Shown: piece by piece, positions 17,435 to 26,551 of the stretch
How positions within the stretch are numbered: the stretch's first letter is position 1
Layout of the letters: each line of letters starts with the position of its first letter
Source: Flavobacteriales bacterium UBA1986
GTDB taxonomy: Bacteria; Bacteroidota; Bacteroidia; Flavobacteriales_G; Salibacteraceae
NCBI GenBank assembly: GCA_002336245.1
Contig: DDDG01000026.1
Location: 177,756-241,755, forward strand
Length of the DNA stretch: 64,000 nt
Direction of reading: 5' to 3'
Made by a program: the position numbers and the translations under genes
Notes under the pieces: generated by a model
Database searches by the model: none
The model's input: the letters and a program-made list of their open reading frames with translations, nothing else
What the model was told of the DNA's origin: nothing

Positions 17435-17977
17435 ATGTTCAAAGCATCTTCCATCCAGTTGATTTTGATCCTAGTCTTGACCGCTGCCTGCAGCGGCTCA
17501 AAACATCAAGAAGTTTCTAAGAACTCTGAAGAAGAACAGCCCACGTCTGTAAAAACCGATACACCCGACCCTCTTCAGGCTGAGTCTTATTTTACACTGA
17601 GTTCTAGAGCTGGGAAGCAAAAATTCTCGAGAAGTACAGCAAGCGCGGAGGAAGTCAATGGCTCTCTGAACATCAATCTCAACCTAGAAGGAAGCAGCGC
17701 ATTTCAAATCAACGGAATTCGAGGATTGAAAGAGCAAACTGGAAATGCTACTGATTTTCAAATGGTTCTTCTCAATTTTACCAGCGCTCCTCACAAGGCG
17801 CTTTCGTCTCAGAGTGAAAACAATGTAGTTGGTCGGATAATACCAAACTTTCAGGGGGGCTCAGGCGTTAGTGTGAGTGTTCAAGGAAAACTAATCAAAG
17901 CAGGCGCAGATACGCTATTCGTTGACGCCCTCATCAAGGATCTAAAAATTGAAAAGAGTGAACTCATTCCGGAATAG
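17435..17977 (+). CDS. Lipoprotein of unknown function
   Basis: A 180-residue protein with a lipobox at LTAACSGS (Cys at about residue 19). A polar linker follows, then a predicted beta-rich domain (residues about 50-175) with SLNINLNLEGSSAFQINGIR and GVSVSVQGKLIKAGADTLFVDALIKDL. I do not recognise the family. The gene ends in TAG and overlaps the subtilase frame by 29 bases if the TTG at 17949 is used. This suggests translational coupling with the peptidase, and possibly a role as its inhibitor or partner, which is only inference. Confidence 0.75.
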   Translation: MFKASSIQLILILVLTAACSGSKHQEVSKNSEEEQPTSVKTDTPDPLQAESYFTLSSRAGKQKFSRSTASAEEVNGSLNINLNLEGSSAFQINGIRGLKEQTGNATDFQMVLLNFTSAPHKALSSQSENNVVGRIIPNFQGGSGVSVSVQGKLIKAGADTLFVDALIKDLKIEKSELIPE

Positions 17978-20651
17978 TCTGGCTCTCGTCTTGAGCCTCG
18001 CCACCCTCAATGTCATTGCCCAAAGCAACCTAGAGAAAGTGCTTCGTGCAACGGATGTAGAAGGCTTGCGTCGCGACGCTAAAATCAGCGACAGCCTCTT
18101 TCATCTAAAGCATGCTGAAGCGCTGCGTTTGGCTCAAATCAACAATTGGCCAATTACCTTGGAGGATGGGATCAACTTCAAAGAGCTCATGTACATCGAT
18201 GAGCAGGGAATGCCTGTATATCTTGAAACGGAGAACGATAAATCCGCAATCACAATAAACACCGACGAGGTCCACCCTGGAGGTTCATCGGGCCTTAATT
18301 TAATGGGAACGGGAATGAAGGTTGCCGTTTGGGATGGAGGAGCTGTTCGAGCTACCCATCAGGAATTCGCTGGCAGTGGTCGTTTAAGTCAAATTGATGG
18401 AGCAAGTACCATCAGCAACCATGCAACTCACGTAGCAGGTACTGTAGGAGCAACTGGCTTTGTTGCCCGAGCTAAAGGAATGGCTTACGACGCTGACATC
18501 CAGGCCTACGATTGGTCCAACAACGAAAATGAAATGAGGACTGCCGGAGGAAATGGACTTTTGGTTTCAAACCACTCCTACGGTCAACCAACAGGATGGT
18601 CAGTGAGTGGAGGGAATTGGACTTGGTATGGAAATCCCAACGAAGATGCGCGCGAAGACATTGACTTTGGTCATTATGGTAATGTAGCGCGCGAGTGGGA
18701 TCAAATCGCCAATCAAGCTCCTTATCATTTGATTGTAAAGTCGTCCGGAAACGATAGAGACGATGGGCCAAGTCCGGGGACTTCGCACCGAGTATGGAAC
18801 GGCAGCAGCTGGGGAACTTCAACCGCCACACGAGACGATGACCCATCCTACGGGAGCGTATCCTCCTACTCCATGGCAAAGAACATATTGGTGGTAGGGG
18901 CTGTAAACGAGATCAGTAATGGATACAGTCAGCCTTCTAATGTTGTGATGTCGAACTTCTCCTGCTGGGGACCAACAGACGACGGTCGCATACGTCCGGA
19001 TATAGTTTCAAAAGGTGTTTCCGTTTATTCACCTCTTGGGGGAAGCAACACACAATACGCAAGCTGGAATGGAACCTCAATGGCCTCTCCTGCTGTTACA
19101 GGCTCGTCCATTCTACTTCAAGAACGATATGAGCAAGTTCACGGAAGTGGCAACTTCATGCGCAGCTCAACATTGCGAGGACTCATCATTCACACCGCCA
19201 ATGAAGCAGGAACACATCCTGGACCAGATTACAAGTTTGGTTGGGGTTTGATGAACACTAGGAAGGCTTCAGAGCTCATTGGAGACACTACAGCTCTGAT
19301 TATGGAAGAACGCCTTACGTCAGGAGTTCCCATTGAAATAAAGGCAGTAAACATCCCCAATCGGGTCATTCGAGTAAGCATCGCCTGGAACGATCCTGCC
19401 GGAGCCGTTGCAGCTCGTGTATTGAAGCCAACAACGCAGGACTTAGTGCACGATCTCGACTTGCGCATCGAGCGTGAACCGGATGGCTTCGAGTTTAAGC
19501 CCTACGTCTTGAATCCTGCTTTACCTGCAGATCCAGCCACAACGGGTGATAACTTCAGAGACAACGTCGAGCAAGTTTACATTGCAAGTCCGAGTAATGG
19601 GGTTTACACATTGAAGATTGGGAATAAAGGAACCTTAAGCAGTCAACAATGGGTTTCTATCATCGTTGAAGGTTTGGCGCCGCTTCCTATTCCAGCTTTC
19701 ACAATCAGCGCCAATTCCATTTGTATTGGAGACAGCGTTCAATTGTTTAACAGCAGTGAAGATGCGAGCAGTTATTCATGGGATTTTGGCGGGGCTTCTG
19801 GAAATCAGAACGACGAGAATCCGACAGTACATTTCAATGCGGCTGGATCCTACGACATCAAACTTGTTGTGAGCAACCAGAACGGTTCTGATTCACTCAT
19901 CAAAACAGGCTCTGTTGTCGTTCATGGTTCACCAAGCGTTCAAATTGATCGCAGCGATTTAACCTTTTGCACCGCAAACTCACAGGCTCAAAGCATTGGA
20001 GCGAATTTTAAAGGAGGAACTTGGGATGGAGGAAGCTGGATGCCTTTCACCGACACGGTACTCTTCGTTCCCTCGTCCATGAATCTTGGTTCATATCCCC
20101 TAAGCTACGATTACACTGATTCCATTGGCTGCTCGGGGTCCGACAGCGTAGAGGTATCATTTGTCAGTTCGCCTGCCGTAGAGCTAGATAGCATGGGGCC
20201 TTATTGTAATACTTCAGCGGCCTTTAGCTTAATGACTGGCTCACCAAGTGGAGGGACTTATACCATAGACGGACTTCCAGATTCAATCTTCAACCCTGCC
20301 GTGGTTGGGGTCGGCTGGCATCAAGTTGAATACACGTACTCCGACAGCAATTCATGCTCTGGAAGTTCCTTGCAGTTTGTTGAAATTTACAATTGCGTTT
20401 CAGTTGAAGAACTGAACTCTGATGGTTTACGCATATTCCCAAACCCAAGCTCTGGAAAATTTAAACTGGAGTTTGAAGCGGAGGTAAATAAGCTCACTGT
20501 TAGAAATCATCTGGGTCAACTCATTCGTGAAAATGAATCTGTAGACTCTGGCTTCCTATTAGATTTGAGCCATGAATCCAAAGGGATTTACTTTGTAGAC
20601 TTGACATTAAGCTCAGGTAAACACATTCAGAAATCAATAAGTCTTAATTAG
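17949..20651 (+). CDS. T9SS-exported S8 family serine peptidase (subtilase) with PKD domain
   Basis: A 900-residue protein. Catalytic triad: Asp129 in MKVAVWDGG, His158 in NHATHVAGT, Ser377 in NGTSMASP; SSGND supplies the oxyanion region. A P-domain-like beta region (about 450-575) is followed by a PKD domain (about 582-660, with SYSWDFG and AGSYDIKLVVSN), two further repeats rich in short strands, and a T9SS type A sorting domain at the end (RIFPNPSSGKFKLEF to the C-terminus). It is therefore a surface or released endopeptidase. The start is TTG at 17949, directly followed by a signal peptide (NSLALVLSLATLNVIAQ); no ATG is available upstream. Confidence 0.93.
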   Translation: MKRVNSFRNSLALVLSLATLNVIAQSNLEKVLRATDVEGLRRDAKISDSLFHLKHAEALRLAQINNWPITLEDGINFKELMYIDEQGMPVYLETENDKSAITINTDEVHPGGSSGLNLMGTGMKVAVWDGGAVRATHQEFAGSGRLSQIDGASTISNHATHVAGTVGATGFVARAKGMAYDADIQAYDWSNNENEMRTAGGNGLLVSNHSYGQPTGWSVSGGNWTWYGNPNEDAREDIDFGHYGNVAREWDQIANQAPYHLIVKSSGNDRDDGPSPGTSHRVWNGSSWGTSTATRDDDPSYGSVSSYSMAKNILVVGAVNEISNGYSQPSNVVMSNFSCWGPTDDGRIRPDIVSKGVSVYSPLGGSNTQYASWNGTSMASPAVTGSSILLQERYEQVHGSGNFMRSSTLRGLIIHTANEAGTHPGPDYKFGWGLMNTRKASELIGDTTALIMEERLTSGVPIEIKAVNIPNRVIRVSIAWNDPAGAVAARVLKPTTQDLVHDLDLRIEREPDGFEFKPYVLNPALPADPATTGDNFRDNVEQVYIASPSNGVYTLKIGNKGTLSSQQWVSIIVEGLAPLPIPAFTISANSICIGDSVQLFNSSEDASSYSWDFGGASGNQNDENPTVHFNAAGSYDIKLVVSNQNGSDSLIKTGSVVVHGSPSVQIDRSDLTFCTANSQAQSIGANFKGGTWDGGSWMPFTDTVLFVPSSMNLGSYPLSYDYTDSIGCSGSDSVEVSFVSSPAVELDSMGPYCNTSAAFSLMTGSPSGGTYTIDGLPDSIFNPAVVGVGWHQVEYTYSDSNSCSGSSLQFVEIYNCVSVEELNSDGLRIFPNPSSGKFKLEFEAEVNKLTVRNHLGQLIRENESVDSGFLLDLSHESKGIYFVDLTLSSGKHIQKSISLN

Positions 20652-21080
20652 ATGCATACAGGATTAGTACACCTTCACAGAACCTTGGCATATGTAGCTC
20701 TGGTTCTCTTAATTGTCTCGGGAATTAAATTTCTAATGGCGGCTCGCGCCAAGAAAGAATTCACCGAAGGTGATCGCAAACTTTCCCTTTACACTTTGAT
20801 CTCAGTCCATCTTCAATTGGTTATTGGCTTTGTCATCTATTTCACTGGACTGTCCTTCAGTCAGCTTAAAGACTTTGGAGCTGCAATGTCAGACTCAAGC
20901 GTTCGGTTTCAAGTATTGGAACATCCCTTAACAATGATCATAGGTGTTGTACTTATTACCATTGGATACTCTAGCGCGAAACGCGCTGAGGGAACTGCCA
21001 AGTACAGCAAATTGAGCAGGTTCTACCTGATTGGCTTGGTTCTTATTCTACTTCGCGTTCCATGGGATAAGCTCTTTTAA
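20652..21080 (+). CDS. Four-helix integral membrane protein of unknown function
   Basis: A 142-residue protein with four hydrophobic segments (about residues 10-30, 44-67, 93-112, 122-138). Histidines near the membrane (MHTGLVHLHRTLAY, SVHLQL, LEHPLTM) are reminiscent of heme-b-binding helices, but no heme family is firmly recognised. The ATG follows the subtilase stop with no gap, so it is co-transcribed with it. Relatives in Bacteroidota carry misleading names in databases, including a ribosomal-protein name, to the best of my memory; it is plainly a membrane protein. Confidence 0.75.
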   Translation: MHTGLVHLHRTLAYVALVLLIVSGIKFLMAARAKKEFTEGDRKLSLYTLISVHLQLVIGFVIYFTGLSFSQLKDFGAAMSDSSVRFQVLEHPLTMIIGVVLITIGYSSAKRAEGTAKYSKLSRFYLIGLVLILLRVPWDKLF

Positions 21081-21116
21081 AGCTAAAGCATCCTTCTGAT
21101 TTATACGCAGAGTCAG

Positions 21117-21160
21117 GAATGAAAGACCTTCGTCTTTTACATTCTGTTATTCTTTCTTGA
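21117..21160. terminator. Possible terminator between convergent genes
   Basis: GAATG and AAAGAC (21117-21127) can pair across a CTTC loop with GTCTTT and CATTC (21132-21144), with a 2-base bulge. A T-rich stretch (TGTTATTCTTTCTT) follows on the plus strand. It lies between the ends of the 4-TM gene and the convergent SPOR gene. Confidence 0.4.
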
Positions 21161-21178
21161 AAAGTTTACTAAACAGGT

Positions 21179-23395
21179 CTATTCGCCAGCGATCTTTTTC
21201 GCGTCGGTAACGGAGATGGTCTTGCCTTCGTATTCACCAACCATGAAGGCATCTTTAAGTCCTTCGGAACGGACTTTCGTGAGTAGCCCTTGAGCTTCTT
21301 GTGTGCTGCCAAAGCTTCCTACAAAGTATCGAATTCCTCCGTTGTCTGTATTCTCGGAAGTTACATTTCCATAGTTGATGAACTTCGCAACAAGTTCATT
21401 TGGAATCGTTTTACTGAATGAACCCACTTGTATTTTAAATCGGACTTTATTCTTATCCGCATTTTCAGCATCGACTTTATAATAGCCTGGCTTCGCGCTT
21501 GACTTCACTCCACCACTTGGAAGCCCTGAAGCACCCTTTGTGGCGAATGCCTTTATAAGTACAGAGCCAAAGCCCATTCCTATCAATTGTTGTTTCGCTT
21601 GCGCAGCTTCCTCATAGTTGTTGTACAAACCGTGATAAACCCTTGTTAGTCCATCAGATGTTTTAATCGGGATAATTTTTCCAACAGATTTGTAGGCATT
21701 TAAATCAGGTTTTTTCGAGAAGGCCCCCATTTGAATCCGATATATCACCCCTTCAACCTGTTGAATATCTTTTGCAGAAGCAGCACCCACAAACATTCCA
21801 ACCTCTTTTGCTTGAACCAACTTTCCAGCTGGGGTCTTTGCAATAATCGCGGTCGTAGGAACTCCTTTGCTCTTTAGGTCTTGCTGTTTGGCTACTGCAT
21901 CCTCAATATTGTCATAGTCACCAACCGCCAATACAGACTTCTCTCCATCTGCCAAGGATTCAACTTTTCTAGTTCCAAGAACCTCGTCCGCTTCGGATGG
22001 GGTTAAACCGGCAGTTTCATCATCAACTTGAACAGCAAAAGTTCCCTTTCTTCTTAGGAGCTGTGTAGGTTTTTGTGTAGCATATAGTGTGTCCTCAATT
22101 GGCGAGAAGGTTCCTGAAGAGTCAACATAGCGCAAATAAATTGCCGCAAGAGCATCGTCTGTAAGTCCTATTCCTACCGTATCAACAAACATGCTGTCTG
22201 GCGTTGTAAGCTCCTGGTCACGGAAGTTCGCAATTCCGTCCGCGTCACCATCCAATGGACAGCCAACTGAATCAACCTCAACACCTTCAGGCGTATTGGG
22301 GCAGTCATCCAAAATATCGGCTATCCCATCACCATCTCTATCTTCTTTCTCCATTGCAATGAGGTCCTTAACTTCATCATCCTGAGTAAGATCCGCTCTA
22401 CTAGAAAGGTTGTAGGCCAGACTAAATGTTGAGAAGAGGAATCGATCTTTTGCTTTGTCTCCCTGACGAACACCTGTACCACTTGAACTGATTCCGTCGA
22501 GTTGATCGGTAAAGGTGAAGTACATAGCGGAGCCTAGGCGGAATTGCACTTGATCAGTCAGGTCTAGGTTGATGGCCAATCCAACTGGTATGGCAAAAGT
22601 GCGTTCTGCGTAATTCCCAAGTCCATCCAAATTGGATTCTCGAATGTCGGTCTCATAAATGTAATCTCTTGAAATTCGAACGGATCGGCTATCCAACTCT
22701 GAGCCTTGAGGAATGTTTCGAATGGTTCCATCAGACCAATAATTGTAATTGGTTCCTGCTTCATTTTTCAAATCTGTTTTACTCAAAAACTCCATAGCAT
22801 GAAATCCCACCATCAAGGTTGGAAACTGAACTCTGCCGGTAGGCATGAGATGCGAGAAGTTGTAGGAAAACTCAAAACCACCAGAAGTAATGCTCGACTT
22901 AAAATTCAAATTGCGTTCTAGAGAGCGCTCGTTGGCCACCAATGTTCCTCTTAGAACATGAAAGCTGACCATAAAAGATTCTTGAATTGGGAAGCTCACC
23001 TTGAAATCGTAGCCCATATTGGAAACCAACGCTTTTGACGACTTCTCGCTTTTGGAAAGCTCACCATAGTAACTCATCAATCCGATCCCAGGGGCGATGA
23101 TTGGCCTAAACTGACTGGCTTTTTCTTTTTCTTCCTCCCCAGCTGATTTCTCTACTGCTGGAGTCCGCTCTTCCTCATACAAGTCTACTTCTTCGAACTC
23201 TTCCTCGGCAGCCGCCCCCTCCTCATCGTTGAAGTCTTCAACTGGAGCGTTCGGTGTGAATTCAGGAATGGCCTCTTCTGTAGCCGCACTGTCTGTTTGG
23301 GAGTACAAATCAACCGGGCTCATTGCTATGCAAAGCAGCAACAGAACCCCAAGGAGAACTCTAAAAAACTTAATAGAACCTTGCTTCGGTTTCAT
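21179..23395 (-). CDS. Outer membrane beta-barrel protein with TSP3 repeats and C-terminal SPOR domains
   Basis: A 738-residue envelope protein. Signal peptide (to about residue 32), an acidic Glu-rich segment (about 38-85), a beta-strand-rich part (about 95-340) resembling an outer membrane barrel, then calcium-binding thrombospondin-3-type sequence (DRDGDGIADILDDCPNTPEG and GDADGIANFRD). Three SPOR-like units follow, the clearest being VIYRIQMGAFSKKPDLNAY and VRFKIQVGSFSKTIPNEL, each with a later YF/VYHG strand. SPOR domains bind denuded peptidoglycan, so the protein may tie an outer membrane structure to the wall. A similar SPOR-ended gene lies directly upstream on the same strand. Confidence 0.85.
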   Translation of the reverse strand: MKPKQGSIKFFRVLLGVLLLLCIAMSPVDLYSQTDSAATEEAIPEFTPNAPVEDFNDEEGAAAEEEFEEVDLYEEERTPAVEKSAGEEEKEKASQFRPIIAPGIGLMSYYGELSKSEKSSKALVSNMGYDFKVSFPIQESFMVSFHVLRGTLVANERSLERNLNFKSSITSGGFEFSYNFSHLMPTGRVQFPTLMVGFHAMEFLSKTDLKNEAGTNYNYWSDGTIRNIPQGSELDSRSVRISRDYIYETDIRESNLDGLGNYAERTFAIPVGLAINLDLTDQVQFRLGSAMYFTFTDQLDGISSSGTGVRQGDKAKDRFLFSTFSLAYNLSSRADLTQDDEVKDLIAMEKEDRDGDGIADILDDCPNTPEGVEVDSVGCPLDGDADGIANFRDQELTTPDSMFVDTVGIGLTDDALAAIYLRYVDSSGTFSPIEDTLYATQKPTQLLRRKGTFAVQVDDETAGLTPSEADEVLGTRKVESLADGEKSVLAVGDYDNIEDAVAKQQDLKSKGVPTTAIIAKTPAGKLVQAKEVGMFVGAASAKDIQQVEGVIYRIQMGAFSKKPDLNAYKSVGKIIPIKTSDGLTRVYHGLYNNYEEAAQAKQQLIGMGFGSVLIKAFATKGASGLPSGGVKSSAKPGYYKVDAENADKNKVRFKIQVGSFSKTIPNELVAKFINYGNVTSENTDNGGIRYFVGSFGSTQEAQGLLTKVRSEGLKDAFMVGEYEGKTISVTDAKKIAGE

Positions 23396-23426
23396 TTTAG
23401 GAAAATTCCTTCGTAAAGCAGTCTTT

Positions 23427-23434
23427 CAAAAGTA
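23427..23434 (-). promoter_or_regulatory. Putative -7 box for the 738-aa SPOR gene
   Basis: The minus strand reads TACTTTTG, matching TAnnTTTG, 31 bases upstream of the ATG at 23395. No clear -33 element. Confidence 0.4.
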
Positions 23435-23470
23435 CGAAATTTAGAAGAGGTCTTTGGCTCAGCCGTTTAT

Positions 23471-24934
23471 CTAACGGAACCACTTCTGCTTGGTGATCAT
23501 CAAAGCTTCTTGAACCGTAATTCGATCTCCTGCATTATACGCCGTTACAAAGGGGCCGTCGAAATTGTGTCCGGCCGAATTGATTTGATTCCGTTGGTCT
23601 CTTGCGGAGCGATACATATCGAACTTGCCCATGGTGTACTTCACCCAGCCTTGGTGATTTTCGATGATAAAATCATCCGTATAACTGTGTCGAGATTTGA
23701 AGTAAGCTGCGTTTACCAAATTTTTTCCGGCAGCAATTTGAACTCTGTAGAAAATCCCCTTTTGGGGACTTGGAACCGAAGTTGACATTGTATTTGCAGC
23801 AGCTGTGGTCTGCATTTCTTCTTCAATACTTTCCTCAGGCCGAACCATCATCCCCTCATCGATTTTCATGTCGAGCTTGGAAAGCAATCCTTCCTCAATT
23901 TTCACTCCTTGTGTGATTTCTTCTACCGACTCTTCTTCAACTACTTCTTCTTTTTGAACCACTTCAGCTGTCTCTTTCTTCGGCGTTTCCTCAATAACTT
24001 TATCCTGAACCGGAGCAGAGGCCAATTCTTCTTTTTCCTCGACGGTTGCTTCGCGAACCTGAAGTTTCACTCCACCGATCAATAAGTCCTCAGGTAGTTC
24101 AGGTGCAGTTTCCTCAGCCAATACTAGTTCTCCCGAACTCATGATATCAACCTTTCTTGTTTCGTTATCTTCAAGAAAAGAATACTCGCCACGGATGCTC
24201 GAAACATCTTGACTTGTGGCTTCGGCCAGATTCAATTCATAGGATACTTTGAGACTTCCATCCATTGGCGTACCCAACCAAACGTATTTCACTTTTCCTC
24301 TTAAGTAAGAGAAAGCAGCATTCTCACTAAAAACGTCAGACACCACAGCTCCCTTTGGAACAAATTCTTCAATCTTCGAAAAACCTTCTATTCCCTGCTT
24401 TTCAATCACAATGTCAACCACATATTGATTCTCGGAAGTCTGCCGTAAACTTCTGGTAGCGTTTGCCTTTGCAGGAACAACTACAATTTCTTCTGCCGCT
24501 GCTCCAGAGCCAACTTTCACAATCTTCGGCATGATGGCAGAGCTCTTCTTCTCGTTGTCAATCAAATATGAAAACTTACCTCCTATGGAAAGGTCCGAGG
24601 GGGTGCCTTCGCGGGCAATGAGTTTGTACGAGAGAACGAACTGACCTTCTTCTGGCAAGGAAAGCCACAAGATCTTCATAACTCCATCCGAGTAAGTAAA
24701 GGTTCCCGATTGAGTTTCGATGGGCTCAATTTCGACGTTCTTATCAAATCGAGCTTCGAATTTACCAAAGCCCAATACGTTGCTGCCTTTATTGAATATT
24801 AAGTCTACCTGAACCTCTTGGTTCAGCTCAATTTGATCGGGAGCATTGAGGGTGATGCTGACTTCGTCGCCATCGAACACTGAAAGAAAAAAGACCGGAA
24901 AAAAAGAAAAGAGTGCGAGTATAGCCTTGTACAT
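23471..24934 (-). CDS. Secreted protein with duplicated beta domain and C-terminal SPOR-like domain
   Basis: A 487-residue protein with a signal peptide. Two related domains follow, about residues 25-130 and 155-270. The first contains FGKFEARFDK, MKILWLSLPEEGQFVLSYKL and FSYLIDNE; the second FSKIEEFVPK, VKYVWLGTPMDGSLKVSYEL and YSFLEDNE. This is an internal duplication of a cohesin-like beta sandwich of no known family. A Glu/Val-rich linker (about 290-390) leads to a SPOR-like end with FYRVQIAAGKNLVNAAYF. It is probably periplasmic and wall-associated, and lies next to a second SPOR protein in the same direction. Confidence 0.8.
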   Translation of the reverse strand: MYKAILALFSFFPVFFLSVFDGDEVSITLNAPDQIELNQEVQVDLIFNKGSNVLGFGKFEARFDKNVEIEPIETQSGTFTYSDGVMKILWLSLPEEGQFVLSYKLIAREGTPSDLSIGGKFSYLIDNEKKSSAIMPKIVKVGSGAAAEEIVVVPAKANATRSLRQTSENQYVVDIVIEKQGIEGFSKIEEFVPKGAVVSDVFSENAAFSYLRGKVKYVWLGTPMDGSLKVSYELNLAEATSQDVSSIRGEYSFLEDNETRKVDIMSSGELVLAEETAPELPEDLLIGGVKLQVREATVEEKEELASAPVQDKVIEETPKKETAEVVQKEEVVEEESVEEITQGVKIEEGLLSKLDMKIDEGMMVRPEESIEEEMQTTAAANTMSTSVPSPQKGIFYRVQIAAGKNLVNAAYFKSRHSYTDDFIIENHQGWVKYTMGKFDMYRSARDQRNQINSAGHNFDGPFVTAYNAGDRITVQEALMITKQKWFR

Positions 24935-24956
24935 GCGATGTTTTTGCGAACGCTAA

Positions 24957-24964
24957 CAAATCTA
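24957..24964 (-). promoter_or_regulatory. Putative -7 box for the 487-aa SPOR gene
   Basis: The minus strand reads TAGATTTG, matching TAnnTTTG, 22 bases upstream of the ATG at 24934. Confidence 0.45.
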
Positions 24965-25028
24965 TCGCATGGCACCCCCTTCTTTTGAGTTGACAATTTG
25001 CTTTTGCCAACACGATTTTGTTAACAGG

Positions 25029-25739
25029 CTAGAAATTCGGCCTCAACAGATACTTCGAATAAAATGCATTGATCTCCTGAGTTGCTTCTTCCGCAGTATC
25101 TACCAATTTGAACAAGTTCAAATCTGGAGCGCTGATGTTCCCTTCTTTAAGCATGACGTTTTTGACCCAATCCAATAGGCCTCCCCAATAGGATTTGCCT
25201 ACAAGAACTACGGGAAATCTTCCAATTTTATTGGTCTGAATCAAGGTCATCGCCTCAAAAAACTCATCTAAGGTTCCAAATCCTCCTGGCAGCACCACAA
25301 ATCCTTGGGCATACTTAGTAAACATGAGTTTTCTGACGAAGAAATAATCAAAATCAATGATTTTATCGCGGTCGATGTATGGATTTGAGGACTGTTCATG
25401 AGGTAAGTCAATGTTTAAACCTACTGAAATACCACCTCCGCGATGAGCACCTTTATTCGCGGCCTCCATTATGCCTGGGCCACCTCCTGTAATCACGCCA
25501 TATCCATCTTGCGTCAGACGAAAAGCAATGTCTTCTGCCAACAGATATGAGGGATTGTCCGCCGAGGTTCTGGCCGATCCAAAAATGGAGACGCAAGGCC
25601 CTATTTTCCCTAGCTTGTCAAAGCCCTCAACAAATTCAGCCATCACTTTAAAAATCTGCCAGCTGTCCGTTGTCTTTATTTCATTCCAATCGCGTTGCTT
25701 AAAAGCCTTCCTGATTTTATCTTCTTCTTGTCCTTTCAT
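25029..25739 (-). CDS. LOG-family nucleotide 5'-monophosphate phosphoribohydrolase-like protein (TIGR00730 type)
   Basis: A 236-residue Rossmann-fold protein. It shows VSIFGSARTS, GVITGGGPGIMEAANKGAHRGGG (phosphate-binding) and the catalytic PGGFGTLDEFFEAMTLIQT motif that defines the LOG (lonely guy) family. LOG enzymes remove ribose-5-phosphate from cytokinin nucleotides in plants; bacterial members cleave AMP or other nucleotides, and the natural substrate here is unknown. The protein is soluble and cytoplasmic. It stands alone on the minus strand, back to back with the DUF2807 lipoprotein gene. Confidence 0.92.
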   Translation of the reverse strand: MKGQEEDKIRKAFKQRDWNEIKTTDSWQIFKVMAEFVEGFDKLGKIGPCVSIFGSARTSADNPSYLLAEDIAFRLTQDGYGVITGGGPGIMEAANKGAHRGGGISVGLNIDLPHEQSSNPYIDRDKIIDFDYFFVRKLMFTKYAQGFVVLPGGFGTLDEFFEAMTLIQTNKIGRFPVVLVGKSYWGGLLDWVKNVMLKEGNISAPDLNLFKLVDTAEEATQEINAFYSKYLLRPNF

Positions 25740-25791
25740 AGTAAGTGTGTATAAGCTCGTTCACCTTAATACGTTGTAATTGCCTAAGTGG

Positions 25792-25799
25792 TATATTTG
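25792..25799 (+). promoter_or_regulatory. Putative -7 box deciding the start of the DUF2807 gene
   Basis: TATATTTG matches TAnnTTTG. Transcription would begin near 25805, downstream of the in-frame ATG at 25745, so the TTG at 25823 with its signal peptide becomes the likely start. Confidence 0.45.
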
Positions 25800-25822
25800 G
25801 CAGCCTTCAACAAAGCAAACAA

Positions 25823-26551
25823 TTGTATAAATCCTTTCAATTCATTCTTCTCATATCCCTCGCCTTCGTGAATGCTTCGTGCAATCTCTTCGGCGAGAAA
25901 TGTAAGGCTGGTGAAGGCGATCCCTTTGAACAAGTTCGGAGCTATGAGACTATAAACTCCATCGACTTCAGCATTCCCGTCACCCTAAATCTAGTGCATA
26001 ATCCAAACATCGGAAATTCTAAGGTCACGATTGTTGCACAGGAAAACACCTACAACAACATCTTCACCAAGGTAGACAATCATCAATTAACGATTGAGTT
26101 CATCGGCTGCCTTGAAGGACATGGTGAAATCATCATCTATGTGGAGTCTTCCGACATCCGTGAAGTCATTGCAAATTCACCGAGCAGAATTGTGTCTGAA
26201 AACGCCATTGAACTTGATTCATTTCGCCTGGAAGTAAATCAGTCTTCCAACGTCGACCTCTTTTTCGTCGGACACCACATTCAGGCAGACCTCAACGGTT
26301 CTGGCAATGTTGCCCTGAAAGGTGGCTCAGATTATTTGAATCTCAATGTGAACTCGAATATGGAAGTCAATACTTACGGACTGCTTTCGGACACCACCTA
26401 TCTTCAAACCACAAGCAACAAAGACATAAGTGTGTTCGCTTTCAATATTTTGGAAGCCGAAATCAATGGCACTGGAGACGTTTATTACAAAGAGAATCCT
26501 GAAACTGTAAGCAGCGGAAGCGGCAGTGGAATATTGATCGAAGACATCTAA
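25823..26551 (+). CDS. Head-GIN (DUF2807) domain lipoprotein
   Basis: About 242 residues from TTG 25823. A hydrophobic stretch (FQFILLISLAFVNASC) ends in a lipobox Cys. The mature domain has the DUF2807 pattern: YETINSIDFSIPVTLNLVHNP, then repeating right-handed beta-helix strands (IREVIANSPSRIVSEN, FRLEVNQSSNVDLFF, IQADLNGSGNVALKG, LEAEINGTGDVYYK). Such proteins are secreted or lipid-anchored in Bacteroidota with unknown function. An ORF from ATG 25745 adds 26 residues that do not resemble a signal peptide and would precede the promoter box. The stop overlaps the purK start (TAATG). Confidence 0.85.
   Translation: MYKSFQFILLISLAFVNASCNLFGEKCKAGEGDPFEQVRSYETINSIDFSIPVTLNLVHNPNIGNSKVTIVAQENTYNNIFTKVDNHQLTIEFIGCLEGHGEIIIYVESSDIREVIANSPSRIVSENAIELDSFRLEVNQSSNVDLFFVGHHIQADLNGSGNVALKGGSDYLNLNVNSNMEVNTYGLLSDTTYLQTTSNKDISVFAFNILEAEINGTGDVYYKENPETVSSGSGSGILIEDI

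Noticed and set aside
20652..21080. A ribosomal-protein name for the 4-TM protein
   Set aside because: Four hydrophobic helices and no L27-like basic sequence.
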